Source: Bacillus sp. ISL-51 | GTDB taxonomy: Bacteria; Bacillota; Bacilli; Bacillales; Bacillaceae | Direction of reading: 5' to 3' | Assembly (NCBI RefSeq): GCF_018613535.1 | Contig: NZ_JAGGQB010000005.1 | Location: 124,001 to 188,000, forward strand | Length of the DNA: 64,000 nucleotides | Shown here: positions 54,957 to 64,000 of the stretch, one piece after another | How the letters are laid out: every line of letters starts with the position of its first letter | How positions within the stretch are numbered: the stretch's first letter is position 1 | The notes under the pieces: generated by a model | What the model saw: only the letters and a program-made list of their open reading frames with translations | The model's database searches: none | What the model was told of the DNA's origin: nothing | Made by a program: the position numbers and the translations under genes

Positions 54957-55739
54957 TTATTGATGGATGTTCTTATTCATTTGTTTAATGGCTGCCTTTT
55001 CGAGCCTCGAAACCTGAGCTTGGGATATGCCGATTTCTTCTGCCACTTCCATTTGGGTTTTTCCCTGAAAGAAGCGCTTGCGCAAAATCATTTTCTCCCG
55101 TTCGTTCAGCCTTCTCATGCCTTCTTTTAAAGCCAGCTCCTCAATCCATTGTGTATCCTTGTTTCGCTCATCGCTGATCTGGTCCATGACGTAAATCGGA
55201 TCACCGCCGTCGTTATAAATCGGCTCAAACAGCGACACCGGATCTTGGATGGCGTCAAGAGCAAACACAATTTCTTCATGGGGCACTTCAAGAACTTTGG
55301 CGATTTCCTCTGCTGTCGGCTCCTTGCTTGTCTCACTGATTAACCGCTCTCTTACTTGAAGCGCTTTATATGCGATATCACGCAGCGATCTTGAGACGCG
55401 GATCGGATTGTTATCACGCAAATATCTGCGGATTTCTCCGATGATCATCGGTACAGCGTATGTTGAAAACTTAACATTATGGCTTAGGTCAAAATTATCA
55501 ATGGATTTCATTAGTCCGATGCAGCCGACCTGAAATAAGTCATCAACATACTCTCCTCTATTGTTAAACCTTTGAATGACGCTTAAGACAAGGCGCAGGT
55601 TGCCGTTTACCAGCTTTTCTCTTGCTGAATCATCGCCTTCATCCTGCAATTGCTTAAATAGCTTTCTCATCTCTTCATTCTTGAGCACCGGTAATTTGGA
55701 GGTATCCACCCCGCAAATTTCGACTTTATTTCTTGACAC
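54957..55739 (-). CDS. sigG: forespore sigma factor sigma-G
   Basis: A 260-residue sigma-70-family factor that drives late forespore genes (germination receptors, SASPs). Region 2 shows GNLRLVLSVIQRF and DDLFQVGCIGLMKSIDNF; region 4 ends with EIGISQAQVSRLEKAAIKQM, the helix-turn-helix that reads the -35 box. The start is GTG at 55739 (MSRNKVEICGV), with GGGAGG 7 bases upstream and the B. subtilis length. It follows sigE and has its own forespore promoter at 55775-55805; read-through from spoIIG is also expected. Confidence 0.97.
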   Translation of the reverse strand: MSRNKVEICGVDTSKLPVLKNEEMRKLFKQLQDEGDDSAREKLVNGNLRLVLSVIQRFNNRGEYVDDLFQVGCIGLMKSIDNFDLSHNVKFSTYAVPMIIGEIRRYLRDNNPIRVSRSLRDIAYKALQVRERLISETSKEPTAEEIAKVLEVPHEEIVFALDAIQDPVSLFEPIYNDGGDPIYVMDQISDERNKDTQWIEELALKEGMRRLNEREKMILRKRFFQGKTQMEVAEEIGISQAQVSRLEKAAIKQMNKNIHQ

Positions 55740-55774
55740 GTTTTTCCCTCCCAACAGGAGCTGCTGTACAACGT

Positions 55775-55805
55775 TAAGTATCTCCTCGGGTGGGAAAAAT
55801 ATGCA
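55775..55805 (-). promoter_or_regulatory. sigma-F/sigma-G-type promoter of sigG
   Basis: On the minus strand TGCATA (55800-55805) and GGAGATACTTA (55775-55785) are separated by 14 bases, matching the forespore consensus and the known sigG promoter of B. subtilis. Confidence 0.85.
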
Positions 55806-55879
55806 CCTTCATTTTACAGAAAAAAACATCTGCCCAAGACAATCCTTGCAGCAGTAAGGGTTGGCTGATGGAAATTTTT

Positions 55880-56599
55880 TTACACCATTTTGTTAAACTC
55901 TTTTCGCAGTCTTTTTATAATCCGTTTTTCAAGCCGGGAAATATAGGATTGGGAGATTCCCATCATGTCGGCTACATCTTTTTGCGTCTTTTCTTCTTCT
56001 CCGACAAGCCCGAAACGCAGTTCCATGATCTGCTTTTCTCTCTCGTTTAATTGCTCAAGCGCTTTTTTCAAAAGCTTTTTATCCACATTTGCTTCAATAT
56101 CCTTTGTAATAATATCATCATCTGTTCCGAGCACATCTGAAAGCAGCAGTTCATTTCCGTCCCAATCAATATTAAGCGGCTCATCAAAGGATACCTCGGA
56201 ACGGATTTTATTGTTTCTGCGCAGGTACATTAAAATCTCGTTTTCAATGCATCGTGATGCATAGGTGGCAAGCTTTATTTTCTTTTCCGGGTTAAAGGTG
56301 TTTACCGCTTTGATCAGACCGATTGTCCCGATGCTGATCAAATCCTCAATATTAATGCCCGTGTTTTCAAATTTGCGGGCGATGTACACGACAAGGCGTA
56401 AATTCCTTTCAATTAAAATAGCGCGCGCCGCCTGATCCCCGCTCGGCAGCTTTAAAAGCAGCACCTGTTCTTCTTCTTTTGACAGAGGCGGCGGCAGTGC
56501 TTCGCTTCCCCCTATGTAATAAACTTCATCACTTTTCAGCCCGAGTTTCATCAGCCATTTATACCAAAGATATGTCAAACGCAGCTTAAGTTTTTTCAT
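55880..56599 (-). CDS. sigE: mother-cell sigma factor sigma-E (pro-sigma-E)
   Basis: A 239-residue sigma factor made as an inactive precursor. The pro-sequence is the first 27 or so residues ([20 protein letters not shown] and the following residues to about Val26), a membrane-binding amphipathic helix removed by SpoIIGA. Region 2 shows [18 protein letters not shown] and [17 protein letters not shown]; region 4 has the [20 protein letters not shown] helix-turn-helix. Only a few residues differ from B. subtilis. It lies 58 bases after spoIIGA in the spoIIG operon. Confidence 0.98.
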   Translation of the reverse strand: MKKLKLRLTYLWYKWLMKLGLKSDEVYYIGGSEALPPPLSKEEEQVLLLKLPSGDQAARAILIERNLRLVVYIARKFENTGINIEDLISIGTIGLIKAVNTFNPEKKIKLATYASRCIENEILMYLRRNNKIRSEVSFDEPLNIDWDGNELLLSDVLGTDDDIITKDIEANVDKKLLKKALEQLNEREKQIMELRFGLVGEEEKTQKDVADMMGISQSYISRLEKRIIKRLRKEFNKMV

Positions 56600-56657
56600 C
56601 TTCCTCCCCCTTCTAAATACAATGCGGATTGAGTATGATTAGTAACAGACTTTTAGA

Positions 56658-57587
56658 TCAGGATACATGTTTCACCGCTTTTCCTGTCAGCATTTTCGGA
56701 TGAATGATCGCGTCAAATTCGCCGTCTGCCGATAATTGTCTCGTGCTGATTCCGATCAGGCATTTCTCACATGCGATCATTTCGTCTTTTGTTAAAATGG
56801 TCACGTAATCCGGCTTCAAACAGAGTAAAAATTGATGGTCCTGGCCGACGCCCCTGTACGGAATCAGTCTGAGTTTTTCTGCGTGGCGGAACGTATTATC
56901 CAGCTGTTCGATCACCTCAAGCGGACTGGCGGTTTTGATAATGTCTGTTTCCTTTTCCCCGAGAAGCGGGGCAAACTTATCAATATGAAGAATCATGACC
57001 GGCGTTTTCGTCAGCGGATCGTACAGCTGGTTTCCCGAATCCACCAATCCCTTTGCATGGATTGTCTGTCCGCCGAATTCAGCCTGCACCCTGACAAGTT
57101 CATCATACTGAATGGATTTTGTTTCGATCTCTTCAATTCTTTTTTTCGAAAAAAACCACACGGCGGGAAATCCGATGACGACAAACATCCAGCTGATCGG
57201 ATCACCGAATCCGGTCTGGCTTGTCACCATTACGCCATGCTGCACGATTGATTTTGTCTGCAATAAGGAATGAACACCGATCATTCCCCCGCCGACGAGA
57301 AATGTTGCGAAATAAAAGGCAAACAAATTTTGAAAAAAATACCGAAACCGTTTAAATCCGAAAGCCGTAAGCACGATGAAAACTGAAAACACCATTTTTC
57401 CCGCCGGGTGCTCCACAAGCGGCGAAACAGGGGTGAACATCAGCAGCACAATCGTTGAACCGATGAAGCCGCCAGCCGCCACTCTTCTTTTCTTTACCTG
57501 GCGTTTTAAAATAAAGGCCGTCAATAAAAGCAAAAGAGAATCAAAACAAAAGTTCAACAGCCAAATGACATCCAGATAGATTTTCAC
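56658..57587 (-). CDS. spoIIGA: sporulation sigma-E factor processing peptidase SpoIIGA
   Basis: A 309-residue membrane-embedded aspartic protease that cleaves pro-sigma-E after a signal from the forespore (SpoIIR). Five membrane helices fill the first 150 residues; the cytosolic domain carries the catalytic motif GLVDSGNQLYDP with Asp183 and acts as a dimer, like retroviral proteases. The start is GTG at 57587, with GAGAGGGG upstream. It is first in the spoIIG operon and stands behind the Spo0A-activated promoter at 57643-57676. Confidence 0.96.
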   Translation of the reverse strand: MKIYLDVIWLLNFCFDSLLLLLTAFILKRQVKKRRVAAGGFIGSTIVLLMFTPVSPLVEHPAGKMVFSVFIVLTAFGFKRFRYFFQNLFAFYFATFLVGGGMIGVHSLLQTKSIVQHGVMVTSQTGFGDPISWMFVVIGFPAVWFFSKKRIEEIETKSIQYDELVRVQAEFGGQTIHAKGLVDSGNQLYDPLTKTPVMILHIDKFAPLLGEKETDIIKTASPLEVIEQLDNTFRHAEKLRLIPYRGVGQDHQFLLCLKPDYVTILTKDEMIACEKCLIGISTRQLSADGEFDAIIHPKMLTGKAVKHVS

Positions 57588-57642
57588 ATCTGACCCCTCT
57601 CCTCTTTTGTCTTACATACCTGTTTCTCTCTCTTGTTTCATA

Positions 57643-57676
57643 AGTATAAAGCAAGCTCTGTGGGAAAGTCTGTCAA
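57643..57676 (-). promoter_or_regulatory. spoIIG promoter with 22-base spacer, Spo0A-dependent
   Basis: On the minus strand TTGACA (57671-57676) and TATACT (57643-57648) are 22 bases apart. This is the well-known unusual arrangement of B. subtilis spoIIG, which needs Spo0A~P to reposition sigma-A polymerase. A near-consensus 0A box (TGTCGAG on the plus strand, 57724-57730) lies about 50 bases upstream. Confidence 0.93.
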
Positions 57677-57768
57677 TTAATGTTGAGGGGAAAGTACAAT
57701 TTTTAAGGGATAACCGTTTTATTTGTCGAGGATGCCTGTTTGGGCATTTTGCTAGGTTCGGATCATCT

Positions 57769-57803
57769 GAAAAAGCGCTGCCCTTCTAAAGGCAGCGCTT
57801 TTC
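57769..57803 (-). terminator. bpr terminator
   Basis: AAAGCGCTGCC and GGCAGCGCTTT pair around an eight-base loop, followed by TTC on the minus strand, directly after the bpr stop. A T tract also follows on the plus strand. Confidence 0.88.
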
Positions 57804-57804
57804 T

Positions 57805-60800
57805 TTACTCGTTAATATAAAGTTTTCCTTTCGCCGTTTGTCTCGTTTCATTCCCGTAGTCATCTCTTACGATAACGTCAATTTTTGCTCCGTTCGCTTT
57901 AATTGAAGAGGTGGCCGTCCAGTATCCTTCATATCTTCCCGGAGAAATTTCTCTCAGCGGAAGCTCCGTTGCGTTTTGGGTAGTTGCGCGCGCATTTGTC
58001 AGCGGAAGACGAATGACAAACGTGGCGTCTAATTTCTTTCCGCTGGAGAAAGCGATTTTTACTGATTCTCCGGCTTTTAATGTTTTATCCTCTCCGGGAA
58101 CTAACCCAGAAATAACGGGGGCGGTGTAATTTGCATTGATAACCGTCTTTTTCGTCGTTTTGTTTCCCGCTTCATCCGCTGCCGTGACTTTGATTTCATT
58201 GCTGCCGTTTTCCAGAAGAATTCGGGCTTGGTAAGAGCCGTCTTTCACCTCAGCTTTTTGGCCGTTCACCTTCACACACTTCAAATAATCATCGGCAGCT
58301 TTTCCTTTTACGGTCACGGTTTCTTTATTTGTTTTATCTCCGTTTTTCGGATTATCGATCGTCAAATCCGGTTTATCCTGATCAAGTATCACCGTGACAG
58401 GGCCGGAAGCGTCTGTTGATCCCCTGTCAGTTGACGTTGATGCAGTCAGGCGGTTGGCCCCTTTATGAAGCGATACATCAGCCTGGAAGGTGCCGTCTGC
58501 TCCGGCTTTTGTTTCAGCGGCTTCTTTTTCATCGTTGTAAAGACGGACAGCGGTCCCCGGAGAAGCGGTCCCTTTTACCGCAAGTTTCTCTTGATTTGTA
58601 AATGATTTGTCCTGCGGTGAAGTAATCTCAGGCACTGCTGCTTCATAGTCAACCAAAGCGCGGATCATATAGTTTCCGTCAGATTTATCCGATTTTGACC
58701 AGCTGCCGCCGATGTACTGCCAGTTTCTGTTTGAATACGGGCTTCCGTCATCGGCTGACAATCCCGGCGAATAAGGATCGGGTTTCGTCTGTACGAAGAC
58801 GAGATAAAATTCTTTACCGACCGCAATTCCTTTTGAGCTGAGGTCGGCTTTTGTCCATTCACCGTTTCTGAGCGCTTCCGCTTTGAAAGGACCGGCGATT
58901 TTTTTACCGGGCGCACCGTCTTTTTCCGATGCGTCATATACTTCTATTTGAAATTCCGTGCCGCCAGGAGCAGGCCAGTCTTCACCCCAAAATTTAAACA
59001 GCCCTCCTGTCAGCATGCCGCGGTCTTTTCCGTCAGCGAGCGTCATCTTAACCGCAGATTTGCTGCCTGCCTCAAAGTACGACATGGCGGCTTCTTCCAC
59101 ACCGTTATCATAGGCAATTTCGCCTTCATAGCCGATATACGGCTTTAATTCGGAGTTTTGGGTGACATTCCCTTTTACATCAACAGAAATTTCGTTGTTG
59201 TAAAATCCTTTTGCGGCGATTTTGATCGTATAGGAGCCTTCGTACGCCTGAAGTGAATATTCCCCTTTGTCATTCGTCACCGCCGGTTCAATTGCGGCAT
59301 CCTCGATGACATACAGCGCGGCGCCTTTCACCGGTTCTCCCGTTGACTGATTGGTGATCGTGCCTTTTAACGTGCCGGATGGCATTTTTTCCAGCGTGAA
59401 GTCTGCCTGTGCCGTTTGATTTGATTGTATGGAGACTTTTTCTGTTTTTGGCTGATACCCGTAAGCCTCCGCTTTCAGCGTATAGCTGCCCGCTTTATGA
59501 GAAAGGGTGTATTTGCCGCTTGCCGGGTCTGAATAAACGGATTTTCCCGTCTCGGCAACACTGACTTGCGCTCTGAGCGGAAGCAGGTTTGTTCCGCGGT
59601 TCACAGCTTTTCCTGCTGATTTTGCCGCCGGTTTCGCTTTTTTAGGATTAACAGCTTTTTTCTTTAGTTTGCCGGACGGCTTTTGTATACCGAGTTTAGC
59701 TTTTTTCACCTTGCCGTGAGAGCCGGCTGAGAGGCTGACATCATCGATATACCATCCGTCTTCATTTACCACTTCATCGGACTGCAAATTAAACATGACT
59801 TTAATGTTTTGGCCTTTATATGCCGATAAATCAATTTCTTCATCAGTCCAGCCTACCGAAGCTCCGTTATAAATGGCAGCCTGCTCCCAATTCGTTTTCC
59901 CTTCAGGAAGTACAAACACATATCCGTAATCAAAAAATTCTTCGAGCTTGTGCCAGCTTTTAAATTGAAGGAACAGACGCCCGGCATCCGGCACTTGAAT
60001 CGGAGGCATCACTAAATTCATGTTGGCCGAATCGGCGTAAGGGCCTGACAGATTCGTCGCAAATACTTTTTCTCCGGAGACTGCTGCGCCGGGGCCTGAA
60101 ACCGGAACACCCCATTCCCATTGATCGTGTGTTCCGTAGCTTGACCATCCTGCGGGCTGCGACTCAAAATTCTCTTTGTAGCCCGCTGTAATGCTTGGTT
60201 TGACAGTGACCCGGTACGTGTCAGATTCCGCCGAATGACCGCCAAAGTCCTTTATCGTCCATTTGTAGCTTACAGATTTGGCCATTACATTCGGGATTTC
60301 CGCTTGATATGTTCCCTTTTTTTCATCGCCGCTTTTTTGCACCGCGGTGATCGTTTTCCAATCTCCCTCATCAAACTGATAGGAAAGCGTAACCTTCGTA
60401 ACACCCACATTGTCTTCCGCCGTGACAGTTAACGGAAGACTCGCGCCTTGATAAGCTTCCGAGACAGGATCATGCTGATATACGGGCGGTTCGTTATCTT
60501 CACCTGCTGTCGACACCTGCCCTTCTATTTTTCCAATTCCGTCCGTTACAGCCGAAACGGCGTCAAATGCATTGACAAGACCGTGGCCGTAACCGTTATT
60601 CGGTGAATTCGGAAAGACGGAATCGGTCAGCTTTTCTGCTGTGCGAGTCAAGACGTCTTCCATTTCATCGACCGTAATAGAGGCATTCGCCTGCCTCAAC
60701 AGAGCCGCAGTTGCAGCCACATGCGGTCCGGCCATCGAAGTTCCGTTCCAGCCGCCTTCATATGTTCCCCCCGGCACCGATGAACGGATATTGACTCCCG

Positions 60801-62091
60801 GAGCCGAGATATCCGGTTTTGTTTCATGATACGGTGAAGGGCCTTGAAGTGAGAAATCAGCGAGTTTCTTTTGGCTGTCGGTAGCACCTGTCGCAAATGC
60901 TTCCGGATAATTGGCGGGATTGGCAATCGACCCCGGTCCTCCAGGTGTAAACAAGTCTTCATTTCCCGCAGAGAATTCCGGAAAAATATCAGCCGCTCTC
61001 CACGCGTTGACCATGTCCCTGTACCACTCGTCAATTCCTGAACCGCCGGACCAAGAATTATTTACAACGTCCGGAGCCATTTCAGGATGCGGCTTCCCGT
61101 CTTTATCTTTTGGCGCCAACACCCATTCACCGGCATCCAAAATATCGGCATCTGTCCCTCCGTCATCCGAGAAAGCTTTTACCGCAATCCATTTTGCGCC
61201 GGGAGCCACGCCGATTTGATTTGAGCCGTCAGGTTCAGACCCCGTCATTGTTCCGGTCACATGAGTGCCGTGGTCTTGGTCGTCATAGGGAGCGTCTTTT
61301 TTGGCAACGGCATCATACCAGTTCATGTCATGGTTCGGCTGAGCGGGATTTTTAGAATCATAGCCGCGGTATTTCTCCTTTAATGCCGGGTGATCCCACT
61401 CAACTCCGGTATCAATGGATGCAACAACCGTACCGGTTCCGTCATAGCCTAAAGCCCAGGCTTTAGGTGCATCGATTTGGCTGATGTTCCATTCGATACC
61501 GCCTTTTGCTTTGATTTCTTTTTGTTTTTTCTTCATTTGAAAAGGTGCGGATGATTTTGTCAGCTGACGCTTTTCATTCGGGAGCACTTTTTCCACTTCA
61601 GAAAATGAAGCGACTTTTTCCATTACCTCTTTCGAAGCACGGACAGCCATTCCGTTGACAATATAATAGGAATGAATATGGTCTGCCTTGCCTTTCTTTT
61701 TTTGTTTTTCCAAGTAATTTTTTATGTTTTGCTGCGCATCATCAGCTGTTACCTTTAAAGAAGAGACAACGGCCGAACGTTTTTGATATTCTGTTTTTGC
61801 AGCTGAAAGCGAATGTGACTCAGCTTTCTTTTCGGCCGTCTTGGCAGCTTTTTTCGTATCAGCCCGCTCTTTGAATTTAATGAGAAACGTGACCTTATCA
61901 CTTTTTTCAAAACGTTTCTTGACCGAATCAGAAATCTTATGCTGGATGGCTTTCGAGGAAGAGAGTTCTTCTTTTAAAGAAGCAGCTGCATGTGTGCTGT
62001 TCGCTCCGGCTGCACCCGGAAAAAGCAGTGAGCTGACGACAATGACGCTTAAAACGGAGCCTGTCCACTTGTTTCTCGTTTTTTTTCTCAA
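57805..62091 (-). CDS. bpr: bacillopeptidase F, secreted S8 serine protease
   Basis: A 1428-residue secreted subtilisin-family protease, close in length to B. subtilis Bpr. A signal peptide covers about 1-30 (MRKKTRNK, hydrophobic core, GAAGA). The propeptide extends to about 195, and the catalytic domain has Asp227 (VASIDTGVEW), His274 (DHGTHVTG), the oxyanion Asn near 344 and Ser452 (NGTSMAGPHVAA). The long C-terminal part contains a MAM/jellyroll-like section, carboxypeptidase-regulatory-like repeats (about 840-990) and bacterial Ig-like domains near the end. It is released by processing in B. subtilis. The start is TTG at 62091, with AAGGGGG 7 bases upstream. It lies between ftsZ and spoIIGA and is its own transcription unit. 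Confidence 0.95.
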   Translation of the reverse strand: MRKKTRNKWTGSVLSVIVVSSLLFPGAAGANSTHAAASLKEELSSSKAIQHKISDSVKKRFEKSDKVTFLIKFKERADTKKAAKTAEKKAESHSLSAAKTEYQKRSAVVSSLKVTADDAQQNIKNYLEKQKKKGKADHIHSYYIVNGMAVRASKEVMEKVASFSEVEKVLPNEKRQLTKSSAPFQMKKKQKEIKAKGGIEWNISQIDAPKAWALGYDGTGTVVASIDTGVEWDHPALKEKYRGYDSKNPAQPNHDMNWYDAVAKKDAPYDDQDHGTHVTGTMTGSEPDGSNQIGVAPGAKWIAVKAFSDDGGTDADILDAGEWVLAPKDKDGKPHPEMAPDVVNNSWSGGSGIDEWYRDMVNAWRAADIFPEFSAGNEDLFTPGGPGSIANPANYPEAFATGATDSQKKLADFSLQGPSPYHETKPDISAPGVNIRSSVPGGTYEGGWNGTSMAGPHVAATAALLRQANASITVDEMEDVLTRTAEKLTDSVFPNSPNNGYGHGLVNAFDAVSAVTDGIGKIEGQVSTAGEDNEPPVYQHDPVSEAYQGASLPLTVTAEDNVGVTKVTLSYQFDEGDWKTITAVQKSGDEKKGTYQAEIPNVMAKSVSYKWTIKDFGGHSAESDTYRVTVKPSITAGYKENFESQPAGWSSYGTHDQWEWGVPVSGPGAAVSGEKVFATNLSGPYADSANMNLVMPPIQVPDAGRLFLQFKSWHKLEEFFDYGYVFVLPEGKTNWEQAAIYNGASVGWTDEEIDLSAYKGQNIKVMFNLQSDEVVNEDGWYIDDVSLSAGSHGKVKKAKLGIQKPSGKLKKKAVNPKKAKPAAKSAGKAVNRGTNLLPLRAQVSVAETGKSVYSDPASGKYTLSHKAGSYTLKAEAYGYQPKTEKVSIQSNQTAQADFTLEKMPSGTLKGTITNQSTGEPVKGAALYVIEDAAIEPAVTNDKGEYSLQAYEGSYTIKIAAKGFYNNEISVDVKGNVTQNSELKPYIGYEGEIAYDNGVEEAAMSYFEAGSKSAVKMTLADGKDRGMLTGGLFKFWGEDWPAPGGTEFQIEVYDASEKDGAPGKKIAGPFKAEALRNGEWTKADLSSKGIAVGKEFYLVFVQTKPDPYSPGLSADDGSPYSNRNWQYIGGSWSKSDKSDGNYMIRALVDYEAAVPEITSPQDKSFTNQEKLAVKGTASPGTAVRLYNDEKEAAETKAGADGTFQADVSLHKGANRLTASTSTDRGSTDASGPVTVILDQDKPDLTIDNPKNGDKTNKETVTVKGKAADDYLKCVKVNGQKAEVKDGSYQARILLENGSNEIKVTAADEAGNKTTKKTVINANYTAPVISGLVPGEDKTLKAGESVKIAFSSGKKLDATFVIRLPLTNARATTQNATELPLREISPGRYEGYWTATSSIKANGAKIDVIVRDDYGNETRQTAKGKLYINE

Positions 62092-62340
62092 TCGTATTCC
62101 CCCTTATTTAGAAAGATAATGTAATTTTTGTCTGCCCTCCTTTATAACTGGAATCGTTTGTCATTTCGATGTTGTACGTTAAATGTAGACAATCTCCTAT
62201 TCAGATATTGTCGTATTCTGTCAGAAAGCCATATGAAACTGAAAATAATCCAATGGTCATGTTTTATACATAGGGATAAAGATTCTTTTTTGGTATATGA
62301 ATCGGAGGACCTGAGGAAGAAATCAGTCTATAGAGGAAAG

Positions 62341-62373
62341 AAAAAGGACAAAACCATGTGGTTTTGTCCTTTT
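62341..62373 (-). terminator. ftsZ terminator
   Basis: AAAAGGACAAAACC and GGTTTTGTCCTTTT pair around a four-base loop, three bases after the ftsZ stop. The rest of the 285-base ftsZ-bpr gap holds the bpr leader; I saw no confident promoter there, only a dyad (GACAAT / ATTGTC, about 62188-62212). Confidence 0.92.
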
Positions 62374-62376
62374 ACA

Positions 62377-63528
62377 TCAGCCGCGTTTGTTGCGGTTTCT
62401 TAAAAATGTCGGAATATCCAAGGCATCATCCGCCGGCTGTGATGTATGACGGTTTGCCGTGTTTTGATGCTGCTGCGTTTCTTCACGCTTTGGCTCACGC
62501 TTAGCAGCATTTTGGTTTTGGGATTTTAACCCTTGGTTTAATGTCGGGCGCTGCGGTTTTGAGTCGTCTTTTTCCTGTTCAATAAACCCTGTTGCGATGA
62601 CAGTCACGACAATTTCATCTTTCAGATTTTCATTGATTACTGAACCGAAAATCATATTCACGTCAGGATCAGATGCAGATGCGACGATATCCGCAGCTTC
62701 CTGCACTTCGTATAGACTCAGGTTTGTGCCGCCTGTGATGTTCATCAGAACACCTTGCGCTCCGTCAATTGCCGCTTCTAATAACGGGCTGGAAATAGCT
62801 TTTTTCGCAGCTTCTGCCGCACGGCTTTCTCCGGTTGCAATTCCGATTCCCATCAATGCAGAACCTTTATTCGACATGATGGTTTTGACATCGGCGAAGT
62901 CCAGGTTGATCAGTCCGGGTGTCGCGATGAGGTCTGAAATACCTTGAACCCCTTGGCGAAGCACGTTATCAGCTTCACGGAATGCTTCAAGCATCGGCGT
63001 GTTTTTGTCAACAATTTCAAGAATACGGTCATTCGGAATTACGATCAGCGTATCCACCGCTTCTTTCATTGCTGTAATTCCGCCAGCCGCCTGCAGCTGG
63101 CGCTTCCGTCCTTCAAATGTAAACGGTCTTGTTACGACTCCGACAGTCAGAGCGCCTAAATCCTTTGCGATTTGGGCAATTACCGGTGCGGCCCCCGTTC
63201 CGGTTCCGCCACCCATTCCGGCTGTAACGAAAACCATGTCAGCGCCTTTTAACGCTTCTTCAATCTGTTCTTTGCTTTCTTCAGCGGCTTTTTTGCCGAC
63301 TTCAGGGTTTGCTCCAGCTCCAAGACCCCGCGTCAGTTTTTCTCCGATCTGCATTTTCACTTCTGCTTTTGACAGGTTAAGAGCTTGTGCATCCGTGTTC
63401 ACCGCGATGTACTCTACACCTTGCACTTCATTTTCAATCATTCGGTTGACCGCGTTATTTCCGCCGCCTCCTACTCCGATTACTTTAATTGATGCTAAGC
63501 CGTCTATGTTTGTTTCGAAATCCAACAT
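62377..63528 (-). CDS. ftsZ: cell division GTPase FtsZ
   Basis: A 383-residue tubulin-like GTPase that forms the cytokinetic Z ring. The nucleotide-binding core begins at [17 protein letters not shown], the tubulin signature GGGTGTG is at residues 106-112, and the T7 synergy loop [11 protein letters not shown] is near 207-217. A glutamine-rich linker (about 316-367) leads to the conserved C-terminal peptide [17 protein letters not shown], the docking site for FtsA, SepF and EzrA. It lies 35 bases after ftsA; GGAGG stands before the ATG. Confidence 0.98.
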   Translation of the reverse strand: MLDFETNIDGLASIKVIGVGGGGNNAVNRMIENEVQGVEYIAVNTDAQALNLSKAEVKMQIGEKLTRGLGAGANPEVGKKAAEESKEQIEEALKGADMVFVTAGMGGGTGTGAAPVIAQIAKDLGALTVGVVTRPFTFEGRKRQLQAAGGITAMKEAVDTLIVIPNDRILEIVDKNTPMLEAFREADNVLRQGVQGISDLIATPGLINLDFADVKTIMSNKGSALMGIGIATGESRAAEAAKKAISSPLLEAAIDGAQGVLMNITGGTNLSLYEVQEAADIVASASDPDVNMIFGSVINENLKDEIVVTVIATGFIEQEKDDSKPQRPTLNQGLKSQNQNAAKREPKREETQQHQNTANRHTSQPADDALDIPTFLRNRNKRG

Positions 63529-63563
63529 GCTAAATCCTCCTAATCTGCCGAATGACTATCTAT

Positions 63564-64000
63564 CTATTCCCAAAACATGCTTAATAGTTTTTTCATTTTG
63601 CTCGGTTTGTTCTGTTCGGCTTGTGTTTTTTGTTTTGCTTTAGGCCGCTGCTGTGCCTCTTGCCTCTGATGATGCTGTTCTTCGTGTGAAACCGCAATTT
63701 CCTGCACGGCTTCCTCCGGCATATGAAAGCCTATTTTTCTTCCTTGAATTCTTGCGTTTCGGCAGGCGAATTGTATCAAGCCGACACCCGTCATATACTG
63801 CGGGTCTCTCACGCCGATATAGTTCGGGCTTGCGACTCTTACATTGTGCCGCAGCACGTCCTGTGCCAATGAAAGCACCCCGGGCATTGCGGCCTGTCCT
63901 CCGGTCAGCACAAAGCCGCCGGGCAAGTCGGTAATCCCCATATGTTCGATTTCAGATGCGGCAATCTCAAGAATCTCTTCCACTCTTGCTTCGATGATAT
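63564..64000 (-). CDS. ftsA: cell division protein FtsA (partial, 5' end beyond right edge)
   Basis: The C-terminal 145 residues of the actin-like protein that tethers FtsZ to the membrane. The frame is open to base 64000, so the start lies outside the window. LPGGFVLTGGQAAMPGVLSLAQ near the middle is the adenine-binding motif of the actin fold, followed by GVRDPQYMTGVGLIQFA. A long Gln/Lys-rich linker ends in the amphipathic membrane-targeting helix PSKMKKLLSMFWE. It is followed by ftsZ in the usual order. Confidence 0.97.
   Translation of the reverse strand, partial: IIEARVEEILEIAASEIEHMGITDLPGGFVLTGGQAAMPGVLSLAQDVLRHNVRVASPNYIGVRDPQYMTGVGLIQFACRNARIQGRKIGFHMPEEAVQEIAVSHEEQHHQRQEAQQRPKAKQKTQAEQNKPSKMKKLLSMFWE

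Noticed and set aside
62188-62212. Dyad GACAAT / ATTGTC upstream of bpr as a regulator site
   Set aside because: Six-base arms with a long spacer are expected by chance and no known operator is matched; mentioned only under the ftsZ terminator.
62128-62403. Plus-strand frame of 91 codons in the ftsZ-bpr gap
   Set aside because: No ribosome site, unusual composition, and it runs through the ftsZ terminator into ftsZ antisense.

Overview
The window is core chromosome of a Bacillus of the B. subtilis group, most likely on the B. amyloliquefaciens / B. velezensis / B. siamensis side. Three things support this. The gene order matches the B. subtilis stretch from sdaAA to ftsA gene for gene. The proteins are recognisably near-identical to their B. 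subtilis counterparts (RemA, RpoZ, SepF, SigE, SigG, DivIVA). A secreted liquefying alpha-amylase of the BAN (AmyQ) type sits directly after sirC, the place the published B. amyloliquefaciens amyQ gene occupies. Species cannot be fixed by eye. Nearly everything is on the minus strand; only rpmB and rqcH are on the plus strand.

Region 1-21.6 kb, transcribed right to left, is a long housekeeping array: yloB, yloC, remA, gmk, rpoZ, coaBC, priA, def, fmt, rsmB, rlmN, prpC, prkC, rsgA, rpe, thiN and spoVM. These cover nucleotide supply, replication restart, CoA synthesis, translation initiation, rRNA methylation, the PASTA kinase/phosphatase pair and ribosome assembly. Beyond rpmB follow yloU, yloV (fakA), sdaAB and a partial sdaAA. 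The 26-residue SpoVM gene lies between thiN and rpmB.

Region 21.7-31.4 kb holds rqcH (ribosome quality control), the alpha-amylase, and the sulfate-assimilation/siroheme operon cysH-cysP-sat-cysC-sumT-sirB-sirC behind a SAM-I riboswitch. Region 31.4-43.3 kb is the complete ten-gene pyrimidine operon pyrR-P-B-C-AA-AB-K-D-F-E, with three PyrR-dependent attenuators (leader, pyrR-pyrP, pyrP-pyrB).

Region 43.3-54 kb contains ylyB, lspA, ylyA, ileS behind a T-box, and the division cluster divIVA-ylmH-ylmG-sepF-ylmE-ylmD. It also holds ylmC, the thiamine-salvage gene ylmB behind a TPP riboswitch, and the ABC ATPase ylmA. Region 54.9-64 kb is the sporulation/division block sigG, sigE, spoIIGA, then bacillopeptidase F (bpr), ftsZ and the 3' part of ftsA.

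No rRNA, tRNA, IS element, prophage, CRISPR array or replication origin was seen. No new system stands out. The points worth a second look are a degenerate zinc site at the IleS C terminus, an amylase whose signature residues look mixed between the BAN and BLA types, several hairpins inside long operons, and a few promoter oddities. Two leader regions exceed 300 bases without a gene: 31070-31407 (SAM-I riboswitch and promoter of cysH) and 48029-48369 (T-box leader of ileS).
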